This document shows positions 1 through 8,835 of a stretch of 36,515 nt of DNA, piece after piece. Source of the DNA: Armatimonadota bacterium (GTDB lineage: Bacteria > Armatimonadota > Chthonomonadetes > Chthonomonadales > CAJBBX01). The number at the start of each line of letters is the position of its first letter. The first letter of the stretch is position 1. The translations under genes and the position numbers were made by a program. The stretch lies in assembly GCA_026392115.1 (NCBI GenBank), contig JAPLCQ010000082.1, positions 1 through 36,515 of the forward strand. The letters are read 5' to 3'. The notes below the pieces were generated by a model, which had not been told where the DNA came from, made no database searches, and saw only the letters and a list, made by a program, of their open reading frames with translations.

Positions 1-436
1 GGATGTGCACGCAGAGCGTGTTCCGGCCCCTAAGCCTGCCGGTGACGTCGATGCGGTGCTCGATGAGCATGTTGTCGGGGCAGGCGACCAGGTCGCCGTT
101 CAGGAAGACGCGGGCGTGGCAGTCGATGCCCTCGAAGAGCAGGAAGGCGTCATGCCCGGGCGAATCCTCGGCATCGAACTCGCGGTAGTACCAGAGGCGC
201 CGATCCTCCAGCGCGGGCAGCAGGGCCATGTTCATGCCCTGGAACGGGTCGGGCAGGAGGCCGGCCCCGACCAGGTCGAGCTCCATGCAGCCGGGCGTCG
301 CGGCGGCGATGACGGGCAGTCCCGCGTCTCGGGCCTCCGCCGCGGTCATCGGCGCGGCGGCGCCGGGTCCGTCGTGGTACGCGCACTCCCACTGGCCGTT
401 GAGGCTCAGGCACGCTTGCTGCTGTCTCAGGTTCAT
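1..436 (-). CDS. GH2-like glycoside hydrolase (beta-mannosidase type), N-terminal part, runs off the window
   Basis: Reading the minus strand from ATG at 436-434 gives about 145 residues open to the window edge, so the C-terminus and catalytic domain are not visible. A GAGGGAG ribosome site lies 6 bases before the ATG. The protein starts MNLRQQQACLSLNGQWECAY, continues with TPGCMELDLVGAG and EDRRLWYYREFDAED, then LLFEGIDCHARVFLNGDLV. This is the sugar-binding jelly-roll of GH2 enzymes, where the W-Y-R-x-F strand and a hydrophobic 'F-G-I/V-D-x-A-x-V-F-L-N-G' strand are the family signature. No signal peptide is seen, so it is probably cytoplasmic. Exact substrate (mannoside, galactoside or glucuronide) cannot be told without the barrel domain. 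It is divergent from the kimA-like gene across a 124-base spacer. Confidence 0.8.
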   Translation of the reverse strand, partial: MNLRQQQACLSLNGQWECAYHDGPGAAAPMTAAEARDAGLPVIAAATPGCMELDLVGAGLLPDPFQGMNMALLPALEDRRLWYYREFDAEDSPGHDAFLLFEGIDCHARVFLNGDLVACPDNMLIEHRIDVTGRLRGRNTLCVHI

Positions 437-560
437 GTCGGCTCCCTCGTCGCGAAATCGCCAACAGATTCACCCGACAGGGGCCGGACTCCTGCGTCAG
501 GGGGAGCCGCACCAATAGCGGTACACTATCGACCGATCCGCTACCAGAGGCCACCCACAC

Positions 561-2675
561 ATGCCACTCAACGCCCAACCCGGCCAGACCCGCTGGCGAG
601 CGGGCCACAAGCCCGTAGCCGAGCAGATGCAGCGCTCACCGATGGAGCTCCTCCGCACGATCCTCTTCGGCAAGCCCATCGCCACGGAGCATCAGGAGCA
701 CTCCAAGCTGCCGAAATACCTGGCGCTCCCGGTGTTCTCGTCGGACGCGATCTCGTCCACCGCGTACGCCACGCAGGAGATTCTGCTGGTGCTGGGCGCC
801 GCGGGCCTCTGGGCGATGTCCAGCAAGGACCTCTACTCGCACCTGGGCATGGGCATCACCTTCGGCATCGTGAGCCTGCTGCTGATCGTGGTGGCGTCGT
901 ACTACCAGACCGTCTTCGCCTATCCCCACGGCGGCGGCTCGTACATCGTCTCCAAGAGCAACCTGGGCATCCTTCCGGGCCTCGTCGCGGCATCCGCGCT
1001 GCTGATCGACTATGTGATGACCGTGGCGGTCTCCATCAGCTCCGGCGTCCAGAACCTGGTGTCGACGCCCTTCGCGCAACACCTGGGGTTGCACAACCAT
1101 GTGGTGCCGGTCTGCGTGATCCTCATCTCGGTGGTCACTATCCTGAATATGCGCGGGCTCAAGGAGTCCGGCGCCCTCTTCGCCGGACCCACATACCTCT
1201 TCATCGCCATGGCGGCACTGATGATCGCCCTGGGCGTGGCGGGCTCGTTCGGCCTCTACAGCCTGAACCTGGGCGCCGTCGAGGCGGAGCGCCTCCGGGC
1301 CGAAGCGGCGGGACTGAAGCAGGCGGCCGGCGGCATCTCGGGGCTCGTGCTGGTGGGCGTGATCCTGCGCGGCTTCGCCAACGGCTGTTCGGCCATGACG
1401 GGCACCGAGGCGGTGAGCGACGGCATCCCGGCCTTCCGCAAGCCGGAGAGCCGCAACGCGTCGATCACCCTGATCTGGATGGCCATCATCCTGGGCTTCC
1501 TCTTCCTGGGCATCTCCTACCTGGCGACCCGGTACCACGTGGTCTACGTCCACTACGGGCACGGGCACGGCAGCGCCTCCTCGTCGCCGGTCATCGAGCA
1601 GCTCGCCAACATGGTCTTCGGCCAGACCGGCGCGCCCTGGCGCGTGGCGCTCTACTACACCATGCAGATCAGCACCATGCTCATCCTGGTGCTGGCGGCA
1701 AACACGGCGTTCGCCGACTTCCCGAGGCTCAGCTACTTCCTCTCGCGCGACCGCTACCTGCCCCGGCAGCTTGCGAACCTGGGCGACAAGCTGGTCTACA
1801 CCAACGGCATCCTGATGCTGGGCTTCTTCGCCTCGCTGCTCGTGATCCTCTACCACGGCAGCGTCGACCGGCTGATCCCGCTCTACGCCGTGGGCGTCTT
1901 CACGGCCTTCACGCTGTCGCAGTCCGGCATGGTCAAGCGCTGGTTCACGGAGCGCGGGCCGCGCTGGCGCCTCAAGGCCACGATCAACGGCTTCGGCGCC
2001 ATGTGTACCGGGATCGTGATGATCAACGTCCTCTTCGAGAAATTCCTCGAGGGCGCGTGGATCGTCGTGGTCACGTCCGTCGCACTCGTCTTCATGTTCC
2101 GAGGCATCTGGAACCACTACGAGAACTGCCGGCGATGCCTCTCGCTGGTGAACCGCGAGCCCGACCGCGAGCAGCCGATCAACACCGTGCTGCTGGTGCT
2201 CCCGAGCCTGCATCAGGGCGTCTTCCCGGCGCTCAACTACGCCAAGAGCCTCTCACAGGACTGCCGGGCCATCCATATCGAGATCGACCCCGCCGACACG
2301 CCGCGCCTCATTCGCGAGTGGGACCGATACGTGGGGCCGGACACGCCGCTGGTCATCATGCCGAGCCCGTTCCGGTCGCTGGTGGCCCCGCTGGTGCGCT
2401 ATGTGCGCGAAGTGAGCAGCGAGCGACCCAACCACGTCGTCACGGTCGTCGTGCCGGAGTTTGTGCCTGGCAAGTGGTACCATCGCCTGCTCCACAGCGC
2501 CAACGGCCTGCTGGTGAAGCACTACCTGAGCCACCTGCCGGGCGTCATCGTCAGCAACGTGCGCTACTTCCTGGTGCATGAACAGGGCAAGGTCGAAACG
2601 CCGCCCGTGGCCTGCCTCACCCAGCCCAACGGCGCCCCCGAAGGCATGCGACCCGACACAGGCAGTGGTGACTGA
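561..2675 (+). CDS. kimA: KimA-type potassium transporter (APC superfamily)
   Basis: This is a polytopic membrane protein of 704 residues with a soluble C-terminal domain (about 530-690), the plan of Bacillus KimA, a proton-coupled potassium importer often mis-annotated as an amino-acid permease. Potassium-site residues of KimA are preserved: SSDAISSTAY gives D62 and Y69, and LLIDYVMTVAVSIS gives D150, T154 and S158. Other matching blocks are AYPHGGGSYIVSK and VLAANTAFADFP. It is about 100 residues longer than KimA, with an extra N-terminus and loop insertions near 245 and 335. ATG 561 has an AGAGG 10 bases upstream. KimA aligns best from the in-frame ATG at 642, so the first 27 residues are uncertain. 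The downstream hydrolase overlaps its 3' end by 8 bases, suggesting coupled translation. In Bacillus, kimA responds to c-di-AMP. Nothing like the ydaO riboswitch is visible in the short leader. Confidence 0.87.
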   Translation: MPLNAQPGQTRWRAGHKPVAEQMQRSPMELLRTILFGKPIATEHQEHSKLPKYLALPVFSSDAISSTAYATQEILLVLGAAGLWAMSSKDLYSHLGMGITFGIVSLLLIVVASYYQTVFAYPHGGGSYIVSKSNLGILPGLVAASALLIDYVMTVAVSISSGVQNLVSTPFAQHLGLHNHVVPVCVILISVVTILNMRGLKESGALFAGPTYLFIAMAALMIALGVAGSFGLYSLNLGAVEAERLRAEAAGLKQAAGGISGLVLVGVILRGFANGCSAMTGTEAVSDGIPAFRKPESRNASITLIWMAIILGFLFLGISYLATRYHVVYVHYGHGHGSASSSPVIEQLANMVFGQTGAPWRVALYYTMQISTMLILVLAANTAFADFPRLSYFLSRDRYLPRQLANLGDKLVYTNGILMLGFFASLLVILYHGSVDRLIPLYAVGVFTAFTLSQSGMVKRWFTERGPRWRLKATINGFGAMCTGIVMINVLFEKFLEGAWIVVVTSVALVFMFRGIWNHYENCRRCLSLVNREPDREQPINTVLLVLPSLHQGVFPALNYAKSLSQDCRAIHIEIDPADTPRLIREWDRYVGPDTPLVIMPSPFRSLVAPLVRYVREVSSERPNHVVTVVVPEFVPGKWYHRLLHSANGLLVKHYLSHLPGVIVSNVRYFLVHEQGKVETPPVACLTQPNGAPEGMRPDTGSGD

Positions 2676-3618
2676 AGCGCCCGGCGCCGGGGCCCGCCGC
2701 GCCGCCCTGCTCCGCTGCCTGGGCGGCCCCTGGCCCGAAGCAGGTCCGCTCGCCATGGAGGAGCACGGCTCGGAGCCGTGTGACGGCTACACGCTGCGCC
2801 GCGTCTCCTACCTGACCGAGCCGGATGAGCGCGTCCCCGCCTACCTGCTGATGCCCGACACGGCCACTCCGGCTACGCCCGCACCCGCCGTCGCGGTCTG
2901 GCACCAGCACAACGGGCAGTACGACCTCGGCGGCTCCGAGCCGGCGGGCCTGTCCGGCGACCCCATGCACCATACCGGCGCCGCCCTGGCGCGCCTCGGC
3001 TACGTGGTCCTCTGCCCCGACGCGCTCTGCTTCGGCGACCGGCGCTGCGAGAAGCTCCATGGCGGAGACTACGAGCGCTTCGAGTTCCTGCGGTACGTAG
3101 TGCGCGGAAAGAGCCTGGCGTGGAAGTCGATCCTGGACATGCGCCGCGCCGTAGACCTGCTCTGCTGCCTGCCCGAGGTGGACGCCACCCGCCTGGGTTG
3201 CTATGGCCACTCCATGGGCAGCACGCACACATGGCTCGTGGGTCCCTGGGAGCCGCGGTTGAAGTGCCTCGTGGGCAACTGCTGCCTGCCCACCTATGCC
3301 GCCGTCGAGCGGACGCACCTGCTCCACTGCTTCCCCAACTTCGTGCCCGGCTGGATGGAGCACGGCGATACACCGGAGATCGCCGCCCTGACGGCGCCCC
3401 GCGCGTTGCACCTGAACTTCGGCACGGACGACGGCGGCAGCCCCATCGCCGAGGTCCGCGAGGCCGTCCGGACCGTCGCCACCCGCTACACCGAGGCCGG
3501 AGCGCCGGACGCCTTCACATGGTACATCGAGGAGGGCGCGGGCCACGTCCTCACCGAGGAGATGTGGCGCGTCACCCACCGATGCTTCGCGCGACACCTG
3601 GGCGGCGGGGCGGAGTAG
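2668..3618 (+). CDS. alpha/beta-hydrolase, dienelactone hydrolase/acetyl-xylan-esterase-like
   Basis: A 316-residue alpha/beta-hydrolase. GTG 2668 overlaps the transporter stop (GTGACTGA) and has an AGGCAG upstream; GTG 2665 is an equal alternative. The frame extends further up, but that lies inside kimA and codes for nothing recognisable. The nucleophile elbow is GCYGHSMGS with Ser182. The acid is probably Asp254 or Asp255 in NFGTDDGGSP, and the base is His293 in GAGHVLTEE. WHQHNGQYDLGGSEPAG and CPDALCFGDRR resemble the oxyanion and lid region of large dienelactone-hydrolase-type carbohydrate esterases. There is no signal peptide, so it acts in the cytoplasm. Given neighbours, an ester-linked sugar substrate is plausible but unproven. 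No terminator is obvious after it. Confidence 0.8.
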   Translation: MTEAPGAGARRAALLRCLGGPWPEAGPLAMEEHGSEPCDGYTLRRVSYLTEPDERVPAYLLMPDTATPATPAPAVAVWHQHNGQYDLGGSEPAGLSGDPMHHTGAALARLGYVVLCPDALCFGDRRCEKLHGGDYERFEFLRYVVRGKSLAWKSILDMRRAVDLLCCLPEVDATRLGCYGHSMGSTHTWLVGPWEPRLKCLVGNCCLPTYAAVERTHLLHCFPNFVPGWMEHGDTPEIAALTAPRALHLNFGTDDGGSPIAEVREAVRTVATRYTEAGAPDAFTWYIEEGAGHVLTEEMWRVTHRCFARHLGGGAE

Positions 3619-3892
3619 GCAACCACCGGTCCTTGGGCATCATAGGCTCGGCGCGTCACTGTCGGGTTCAGATCACGCTCGCACTCATCGTCAAAGCGGT
3701 CAGGCCGTGATCCGCGTCACCGTAAGCCCGGCACGAACGCGCCAGGCTTGGCACAAACACCCACTGCCACCAGCCGCGCCGCTTTCGTGCTCTTCGCGTG
3801 CAGGGACTTGCGACCCCGACGGCGCATCTATAGCCAACAACGCCGAACCTCGGCGCCGGGAGGCGCGATGGCGCGGTATGAAAGGACTTCAA

Positions 3893-4618
3893 ATGAACTA
3901 CAGGAACTGGACGCGCGGGGCCCTGGCGGCGGTCGGCTGTCTGGTGGCCGTCGGTGTGGCGGGCGCTCAGGATGCCCCCAAGGCCAAGGTCGCCAAGCTG
4001 CCCACCAAGGCGCCCAAGGGCGCCGTCGTGCTGCTGAGCAAGAACGCCACCGATATGGCGTCGAACTGGTACCAGCGCCGCACCACCAATGATGCCGGCT
4101 GGACCGTGGATGCCGCGGGCGTGGCGACGCACCCGAAGCATGCCTACGACATCACCAGCAAGAAGGAGTTCGGCGACTGCTTCATCCACGTCGAGTTCCA
4201 GTGCGGCGCCGACGCTGCGGGCAACCCCACCGACGGCGGCAACTCGGGCGTGGGACTGCAGGGCCGCTACGAGATTCAGATCAACAACTCCTTCGGCAAG
4301 GCGGCCGAGATGCATGAGTGCGGCGCCGTCTACGACCGCGTGGCGCCCATCGTCATCGCCTCCAAGAAGGCCGGCGAGTGGCAGACCTACGACATCAAGT
4401 TCACCGCGGCCAAGTTCGGCTCCGACGGCGCCGTCACGGCGCGGCCACGCGTCACGGTCTGGCAGAACGGCATCCTGATCCAGGACGACACCGAGATTCC
4501 GAGCCCCACGGGCATCCAGTACGGGGACTTCAAGGGCGAGGTCCCGGTGGGTCCCATCGTGCTGCAGGGCGACCATGACGTCGTCAACTACCGCAACATC
4601 TGGGTGAAGACCAAGTAA
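3893..4618 (+). CDS. secreted DUF1080 (3-keto-disaccharide hydrolase) protein
   Basis: A 241-residue protein with an N-terminal signal peptide: MNYRNWTRGALAAVGCLVAV, then cleavage likely after VGVAGAQ. I chose ATG 3893 because AAAGGA lies exactly 6 bases upstream; an in-frame ATG at 3878 overlaps that ribosome site. The mature part is one DUF1080 beta-sandwich (PF06439): LLSKNATDMASNWY, WTVDAAGVATHP, a strand DCFIHVEFQC, then GGNSGVGLQGRYEIQI and the closing VVNYRNIWVK, which is the usual C-terminal strand. Characterised members hydrolyse 3-keto-glycosides; many others are only carbohydrate-binding. The 274-base leader holds no gene. It contains TTGCGA at 3808 and TATAGC at 3829, only 15 apart, so at best a weak promoter, and a small CGCCGA/TCGGCG hairpin at 3841-3855. 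The next gene follows in the same frame after this stop. Confidence 0.85.
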   Translation: MNYRNWTRGALAAVGCLVAVGVAGAQDAPKAKVAKLPTKAPKGAVVLLSKNATDMASNWYQRRTTNDAGWTVDAAGVATHPKHAYDITSKKEFGDCFIHVEFQCGADAAGNPTDGGNSGVGLQGRYEIQINNSFGKAAEMHECGAVYDRVAPIVIASKKAGEWQTYDIKFTAAKFGSDGAVTARPRVTVWQNGILIQDDTEIPSPTGIQYGDFKGEVPVGPIVLQGDHDVVNYRNIWVKTK

Positions 4619-4669
4619 CCCGCACCGGCGCGCGGGAGGGGGGTTCCCTTTCCCGCGCCACAGGAGCGC

Positions 4670-7051
4670 CTGCGGCTCTGGTACGAGGCGCCCGCGGGGC
4701 GCTGGCAGGACGCCCTCCCCCTGGGCAGCGGCCGCCTGGGCGCCATGGTGTTCGGCGGCGTCGAGCGCGAGCGGATCGCGCTGAACGAGAGCTCGGTCTG
4801 GTCCGGCTCTCCGGAGGATAACGACCGCCCCGACGCCCACGACGCGCTCCCGGAGATCCGCCGACTCCTGGCCGAGGGCAAGAACGCCGAGGCCGCCGAC
4901 CTGATGATGGCGCACTTCACCTGCAAGGGTTCCGGCTCCGGGAACGGCAACGGAGCCAACGTGCCCTTCGGCTGCTACCAGGCGCTGGGCGACCTGACGC
5001 TCGACTTCGCCGACGCCGCGGGCGCCGTCTCCGGCTACATCCGCGAGCTGGACCTCGCCACGGCCGCAGCCTCGGTCGCCTTCACGCGGCGCGGCGTGCG
5101 CCATTCGCGCACGGTCGTCGCCTCGGCCCCGGATGAGGTTATCGCCATCCGCCTGGCGGCCGATAGACCGGGATGCGTCTCCTTCCGAGCGGGTCTGACG
5201 CGTTCCGAGAGGCGACGCACCGAGGCCGCCGGGCCCTCCGAGCTGCTGATGACCGGCACGCTGAACGACGGACGGGGCGGCTCCGGCCTCACCTATGCCG
5301 CCCGCCTTCGAGCGGTGGCCATTGGCGGCTCGGTCCGCACCGAGGGCGAGACGCTCATCGTGGAGAAGGCCGACTCGGTCACACTCCTCCTGGCCGCCGC
5401 CACCGACTACCAGGGCTTCGCCGGCCGCCGCACCACCGATCCGCTCGCCGCCACGCGCGAGGATGTGGCAGAGGCCGCGACCAAGGGCTTCGACAAGCTC
5501 CAGCGCCGTCAGAGCGCCGATCACGCCCGCTGGTTCGACCGCTGCGCCGTTCACCTGGGCCCCGAGGCGCCCGCGCCCAACGCGCTGCTCCCCACCGACA
5601 AGCGGTTGGCCGGCTTCGCGCGCGGCGCCGACGACCCCGGTCTCGCCGCTCTCTACTTTGCCATGGGGCGGTACCTGCTCATCGGCTCCTCGCGGCCCGG
5701 CGGGCTTCCCGCCAACCTGCAGGGGCTCTGGGCCGAGGAGGTCCAGACGCCGTGGAACGGCGACTGGCACCTCGACATCAATGTGCAGATGAACTACTGG
5801 CCGGCCCAGGTGTGCGGCCTCGCTGAACTGCAGGAGCCGCTGAACAAGCTGATCGCCTCGCTGGTGGCGCCGGGCCGCAAGACCGCCGCCGCCTACTACG
5901 GCGCCCGGGGCTGGGTCGCCCACGTCATCACAAACCCGTGGGGCTTCACCGCTCCCGGCGAGCACGCCTCCTGGGGCGCCACGGTCAGCGGCTCGGCATG
6001 GCTCTGCCAGCACCTCTGGACCCACTTCGCCTTCACACGCAGCTACAGCTTCCTCGCGTGGGCCTACCCGATCCTGAAGGAGTCCGCGCTCTTCTACCTG
6101 GACAACCTCTGGGAGGAGCCGAAGCACAAGTGGCTCGTCACCGGTCCGTCGAACTCGCCGGAGAACGGCTTCCGCCTGCCCGACGGGCGCACCGCGGCCG
6201 TCTGCATGGGGCCGACCATCGACATGCAGCTCCTGCGCGAGCTCTTCGGCAACACGGCCCGCGCCGCCGCCCTGCTCAAGGTCGATCCCGACCTGCGCAC
6301 CGAACTCGCGGAGAAGGCGGCCCGCCTGGCGCCCAATCAGGTCGGCCCCGACGGTCGCCTGCAGGAGTGGCTGGAGCCCTACCCCGAGCCGGAGCCGCAC
6401 CACCGCCACGTCTCGCCGCTCTACGGCCTCCACCCCGGCGAGGAGATCACGCGCTGGGCCACCCCCGAACTGGCCGCCGCGTCGCGCAAGCTGCTGGAGG
6501 GGCGAGGCGATGAGGGCACGGGCTGGTCGCTGGCCTGGAAGGTGAACTTCTGGGCCCGCCTGGGCGAGGGCGACCGCGCCCACCAGCTCCTCCGAATGCT
6601 CCTCCGCCCCGTGGCCTCCACGGAGATGAACTACATGGGCGGCGGAGGGTCGTCCAACAACCTCTTCTGCTTCCACCCGCCATTCCAGATCGACGGCAAC
6701 TTCGGCGGCTGCGCCGGGGTGGCCGAGATGCTGCTGCAGGGCCAGGGCGGACGTGTCAGCCTGCTGCCGGCGCTACCCGCCGCGTGGCATACCGGCTCGT
6801 TCCGCGGCCTGCGCGCGCAGGGCGGCGTGGAGGTTGACATGGAGTGGAAGGACGGCCTGGCGACCGGCGCGCGCATCCATGCGCGCCTGGGCGGCCGCAT
6901 CGACCTGGCGCCGCCGCCGGGGCAGGTGATCACACGCGTGGGGTACGAGGGCGGCGCCGAGATCCGAGTGGGCGTCGACGGCGACGTGCGCTCATGGACG
7001 CGGCGGGCGAGCAAGACCTACGCGGTCACCTTCGGGACCAAGCCCGACTGA
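4670..7051 (+). CDS. GH95 family alpha-L-fucosidase-like glycosidase, start codon uncertain
   Basis: About 793 residues from a tentative CTG start at 4670. Family GH95 inverts alpha-1,2-L-fucosides (some members act on alpha-L-galactosides). The conserved family N-terminus, LRLWYEAPAGRWQDALPLGS followed by GRLGAM, is encoded before the first ATG (4745). Starting at 4745 would remove it. No ATG, GTG or TTG lies in frame between the DUF1080 stop and 4745. CTG 4670 has AGGAG only 3 bases upstream. Core motifs are present: NLQGLWAEEVQTPWNGDW, HLDINVQMNYWPAQ, GPSNSPENGF, GTGWSLAWKVNFWARL and FHPPFQIDGNFGG, whose Asp is the expected base-side residue. The paired catalytic Asn positions (N-x-N) read D369-I-N371 here. 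There is no signal peptide, so it is cytoplasmic unless a leader was lost. It ends at a strong hairpin. Confidence 0.88.
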   Translation: MRLWYEAPAGRWQDALPLGSGRLGAMVFGGVERERIALNESSVWSGSPEDNDRPDAHDALPEIRRLLAEGKNAEAADLMMAHFTCKGSGSGNGNGANVPFGCYQALGDLTLDFADAAGAVSGYIRELDLATAAASVAFTRRGVRHSRTVVASAPDEVIAIRLAADRPGCVSFRAGLTRSERRRTEAAGPSELLMTGTLNDGRGGSGLTYAARLRAVAIGGSVRTEGETLIVEKADSVTLLLAAATDYQGFAGRRTTDPLAATREDVAEAATKGFDKLQRRQSADHARWFDRCAVHLGPEAPAPNALLPTDKRLAGFARGADDPGLAALYFAMGRYLLIGSSRPGGLPANLQGLWAEEVQTPWNGDWHLDINVQMNYWPAQVCGLAELQEPLNKLIASLVAPGRKTAAAYYGARGWVAHVITNPWGFTAPGEHASWGATVSGSAWLCQHLWTHFAFTRSYSFLAWAYPILKESALFYLDNLWEEPKHKWLVTGPSNSPENGFRLPDGRTAAVCMGPTIDMQLLRELFGNTARAAALLKVDPDLRTELAEKAARLAPNQVGPDGRLQEWLEPYPEPEPHHRHVSPLYGLHPGEEITRWATPELAAASRKLLEGRGDEGTGWSLAWKVNFWARLGEGDRAHQLLRMLLRPVASTEMNYMGGGGSSNNLFCFHPPFQIDGNFGGCAGVAEMLLQGQGGRVSLLPALPAAWHTGSFRGLRAQGGVEVDMEWKDGLATGARIHARLGGRIDLAPPPGQVITRVGYEGGAEIRVGVDGDVRSWTRRASKTYAVTFGTKPD

Positions 7052-7071
7052 GATCAACGGTCAATCGGAGA

Positions 7072-7119
7072 ACGGCCTTGGGCGACGGCGCCGCGCGGCG
7101 CACGAATGCCCAAGGCCGT
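7072..7119. terminator. long perfect hairpin between convergent genes
   Basis: ACGGCCTTGGGC (7072-7083) is repeated exactly as its reverse complement at 7108-7119, giving a 12-bp perfect stem. The 24-base loop holds a second self-complementary run, GCGCCG-CG-CGGCGC, that would fold on top. It sits in the 81 bases between the stops of the GH95 gene (plus) and the dgoD-like gene (minus). A bidirectional transcription stop is the natural reading, although a long T-tract is absent on either side. Confidence 0.65.
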
Positions 7120-7132
7120 CTTGCCGCCCGAC

Positions 7133-8254
7133 CTACCAGTCCGTGACCGAGCCGTCCTCCAGGTAGAGTTCCGGGTTTGGCCAGCCTCGCTCCATGATCT
7201 GCGACTGCAGCGCCTCTTCGTCGAGTTCGATGCCCAGGCCCGGTCCCGTGGGCAGGTCCACGTAGCCGTCCTTCACCACGAAGGGCTGCTTCAGGATGCC
7301 CTCGCCCAGGTGGGCGTGCTCCTGCGCCACCAGATTGGGGATGCAGGCGTCCAGCTGGATGCAAGCCGCCAGCGCCACGGGACCCAGCGGGCAGTGCGGC
7401 GCGATTCCGGCGTAGTAGGCCTCGGCCATCCCCGCGATGAGCCGGCATTCCAGGATCCCGCCCGCGTGTGACAGGTCGGGCTGCAGGATCGACGCCGCCC
7501 GTTTCTCCAGCGCCTCGCGGAACTGCCATTTGGTGAAGAGCCGCTCGCCCGTAGCGATGGGGATATGCGTCTTGCGCGCCATGTCCGCGAGGATGTCGAG
7601 GTTCTGGCACTGCACCGGCTCCTCGATGAACATGGGCTGGTAGGGTTCCAACGCCTTGATGAGCACCATGGCGGTCTGCGGACTCACCGCGCCGTGGAAG
7701 TCGATCGCGATGTCGATCTCCTTGCCCACCGCCTCGCGCATGGCCGCGAAGACCGAGACGGCGCGCTCCACGTAGGCCATATCCTCCACGATGCGCGGCG
7801 GACGTCCCCCGGCGATGCCGGTCTTCAGCGATCGGAAGCCCTGCGCCACGCGCGCTTTGGCGGCGGCCGCGGCCTCCTCGGGCGTTCCGCCGCCGCACCC
7901 GGCGTACATCCGGATGCGGTCGCGGGTGGCGCCTCCCAGCAGGGCGTAGACGGGCAGCCCCACGGCCTTCCCCGCCAGGTCCCAGAGGGCCTGCTCCACG
8001 CCGGAGAGGGCGCGGGTGAGGATGGGACCGCCGCGGGAGAAGGCGTGGCGGTACCTGGCCTGCCAGTGGTGGGCCACGCGGGTGGGGTCCTTGCCCAGCA
8101 GGTAGGGCTCCAACTCGGCCACCGCCGCCGCGCAGGTGGCGGCACGGCCCTCCAGGATGGGCTCTCCGAGCCCGACGAGCCCCTCGTCCGTGTGAACCTT
8201 CAGGTAGAGCGACCGCGGCCGCACCATGAACGTCTCAAGGCGGGTGATCTTCAC
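7133..8254 (-). CDS. dgoD: D-galactonate dehydratase (enolase superfamily)
   Basis: A 373-residue mandelate-racemase-type enolase. It converts D-galactonate to 2-keto-3-deoxy-D-galactonate in the DeLey-Doudoroff pathway. I chose GTG 8254 because GGGAGGT lies 6 bases upstream and the protein then begins MKITRLETF as DgoD does; the frame continues 15 codons further to an ATG at 8299. Metal ligands are Asp185 (in AIDFHGAVS), Glu211 (FIEEPV) and Glu237 (IATGERLF). Acid/base residues are His187 and His287 ([14 protein letters not shown]). All sit at a constant +2 offset from E. coli DgoD (D183, E209, E235, H185, H285). [14 protein letters not shown] also matches closely. No dgoK/dgoA aldolase is nearby, so the rest of the pathway lies elsewhere. 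A related acid sugar (fuconate-like) cannot be excluded, given the fucosidase next door. Confidence 0.85.
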   Translation of the reverse strand: MKITRLETFMVRPRSLYLKVHTDEGLVGLGEPILEGRAATCAAAVAELEPYLLGKDPTRVAHHWQARYRHAFSRGGPILTRALSGVEQALWDLAGKAVGLPVYALLGGATRDRIRMYAGCGGGTPEEAAAAAKARVAQGFRSLKTGIAGGRPPRIVEDMAYVERAVSVFAAMREAVGKEIDIAIDFHGAVSPQTAMVLIKALEPYQPMFIEEPVQCQNLDILADMARKTHIPIATGERLFTKWQFREALEKRAASILQPDLSHAGGILECRLIAGMAEAYYAGIAPHCPLGPVALAACIQLDACIPNLVAQEHAHLGEGILKQPFVVKDGYVDLPTGPGLGIELDEEALQSQIMERGWPNPELYLEDGSVTDW

Positions 8255-8403
8255 GCGCACACCTCCCGTGCCGGATGCCGACGCGGACATGGTACCCACT
8301 GCCGAGGTATTGGCAGGGTAAACGCGGACCGGGCCTCCGCGCCGCGTCTGGGTACAATCTCCCAGCGCGCGGACGTGCGCATACCCGGTTCAGGAGGATG
8401 GAG

Positions 8404-8823
8404 ATGGCGTTGGAGCGCACGTTTGTCATGGTCAAGCCGGATGGCGTGGAGCGGCGGCTGGTGGGCGAGATCATCGGTCGATTCGAGCGCCGCGGGCTTC
8501 GCCTCGTGGGGCTGCGGCTGGTGCGGCCCGATCGCGCGCTGGCCGAGAAGCACTATGCCGTGCACCAGGGCAAGCCATTCTACGACGGCCTGGTCGACTT
8601 CATCGTCAGCGGGCCCGTGGTGGCCATGTGCTGGGAAGGTACGCAGGCGGTCTCACTCGTCCGCAAGATGATGGGCGCGCTGAAGCCCGAAGAGGCGCTG
8701 CCGGGCACCATCCGCGGCGACTTCACCACCGAGGTTCAGACCAACCTCGTGCATGGCTCCGACGCCGTGCCGACTGCCGAGGCCGAGATCGCGCTCTGGT
8801 TCGGCAACGACCTGCTGCCGTAG
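8404..8823 (+). CDS. ndk: nucleoside diphosphate kinase
   Basis: A 139-residue Ndk, the normal family length, which transfers phosphate from ATP to other NDPs in the cytoplasm. ATG 8404 has AGGAGG 6 bases upstream; the ATG at 8398 directly abuts that ribosome site and is out of frame. It begins [20 protein letters not shown]. The phospho-histidine is His117 in NLVHGSDA, at the canonical number. GTIRGDF and the C-terminal EIALWF are also conserved. A TACAAT hexamer at 8353-8358 could be a -10 element but has no convincing -35 partner. The deacetylase-like gene begins 12 bases after the stop with its own ribosome site, so they are probably co-transcribed. The promoter side is shared with the divergent dgoD. 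Confidence 0.97.
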   Translation: MALERTFVMVKPDGVERRLVGEIIGRFERRGLRLVGLRLVRPDRALAEKHYAVHQGKPFYDGLVDFIVSGPVVAMCWEGTQAVSLVRKMMGALKPEEALPGTIRGDFTTEVQTNLVHGSDAVPTAEAEIALWFGNDLLP

Positions 8824-8835
8824 GAGGGCCCGCCC

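Noticed and set aside
1-436. Both edge GH2 fragments being one duplicated gene
   Set aside because: Their N-terminal sequences differ clearly and they sit on opposite strands at opposite ends.
437-560. c-di-AMP (ydaO) riboswitch before the kimA-like gene
   Set aside because: The spacer is only 124 bases and none of the conserved ydaO pairing segments is recognisable.
5-2581. Very long plus-strand reading frame overlapping the transporter
   Set aside because: It is Arg/Pro/Gly/His-rich without any family motif and lies in another frame of kimA. GC-rich codon structure leaves such frames open.
3745-3765. TTGGCAC as a sigma54 -24 element
   Set aside because: The required TGC of the -12 box is missing at the fixed distance.
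3668-6676. 1002-codon antisense frame over the DUF1080 and GH95 genes
   Set aside because: Low-complexity composition, no domain, and fully explained as the shadow of two well-supported genes.
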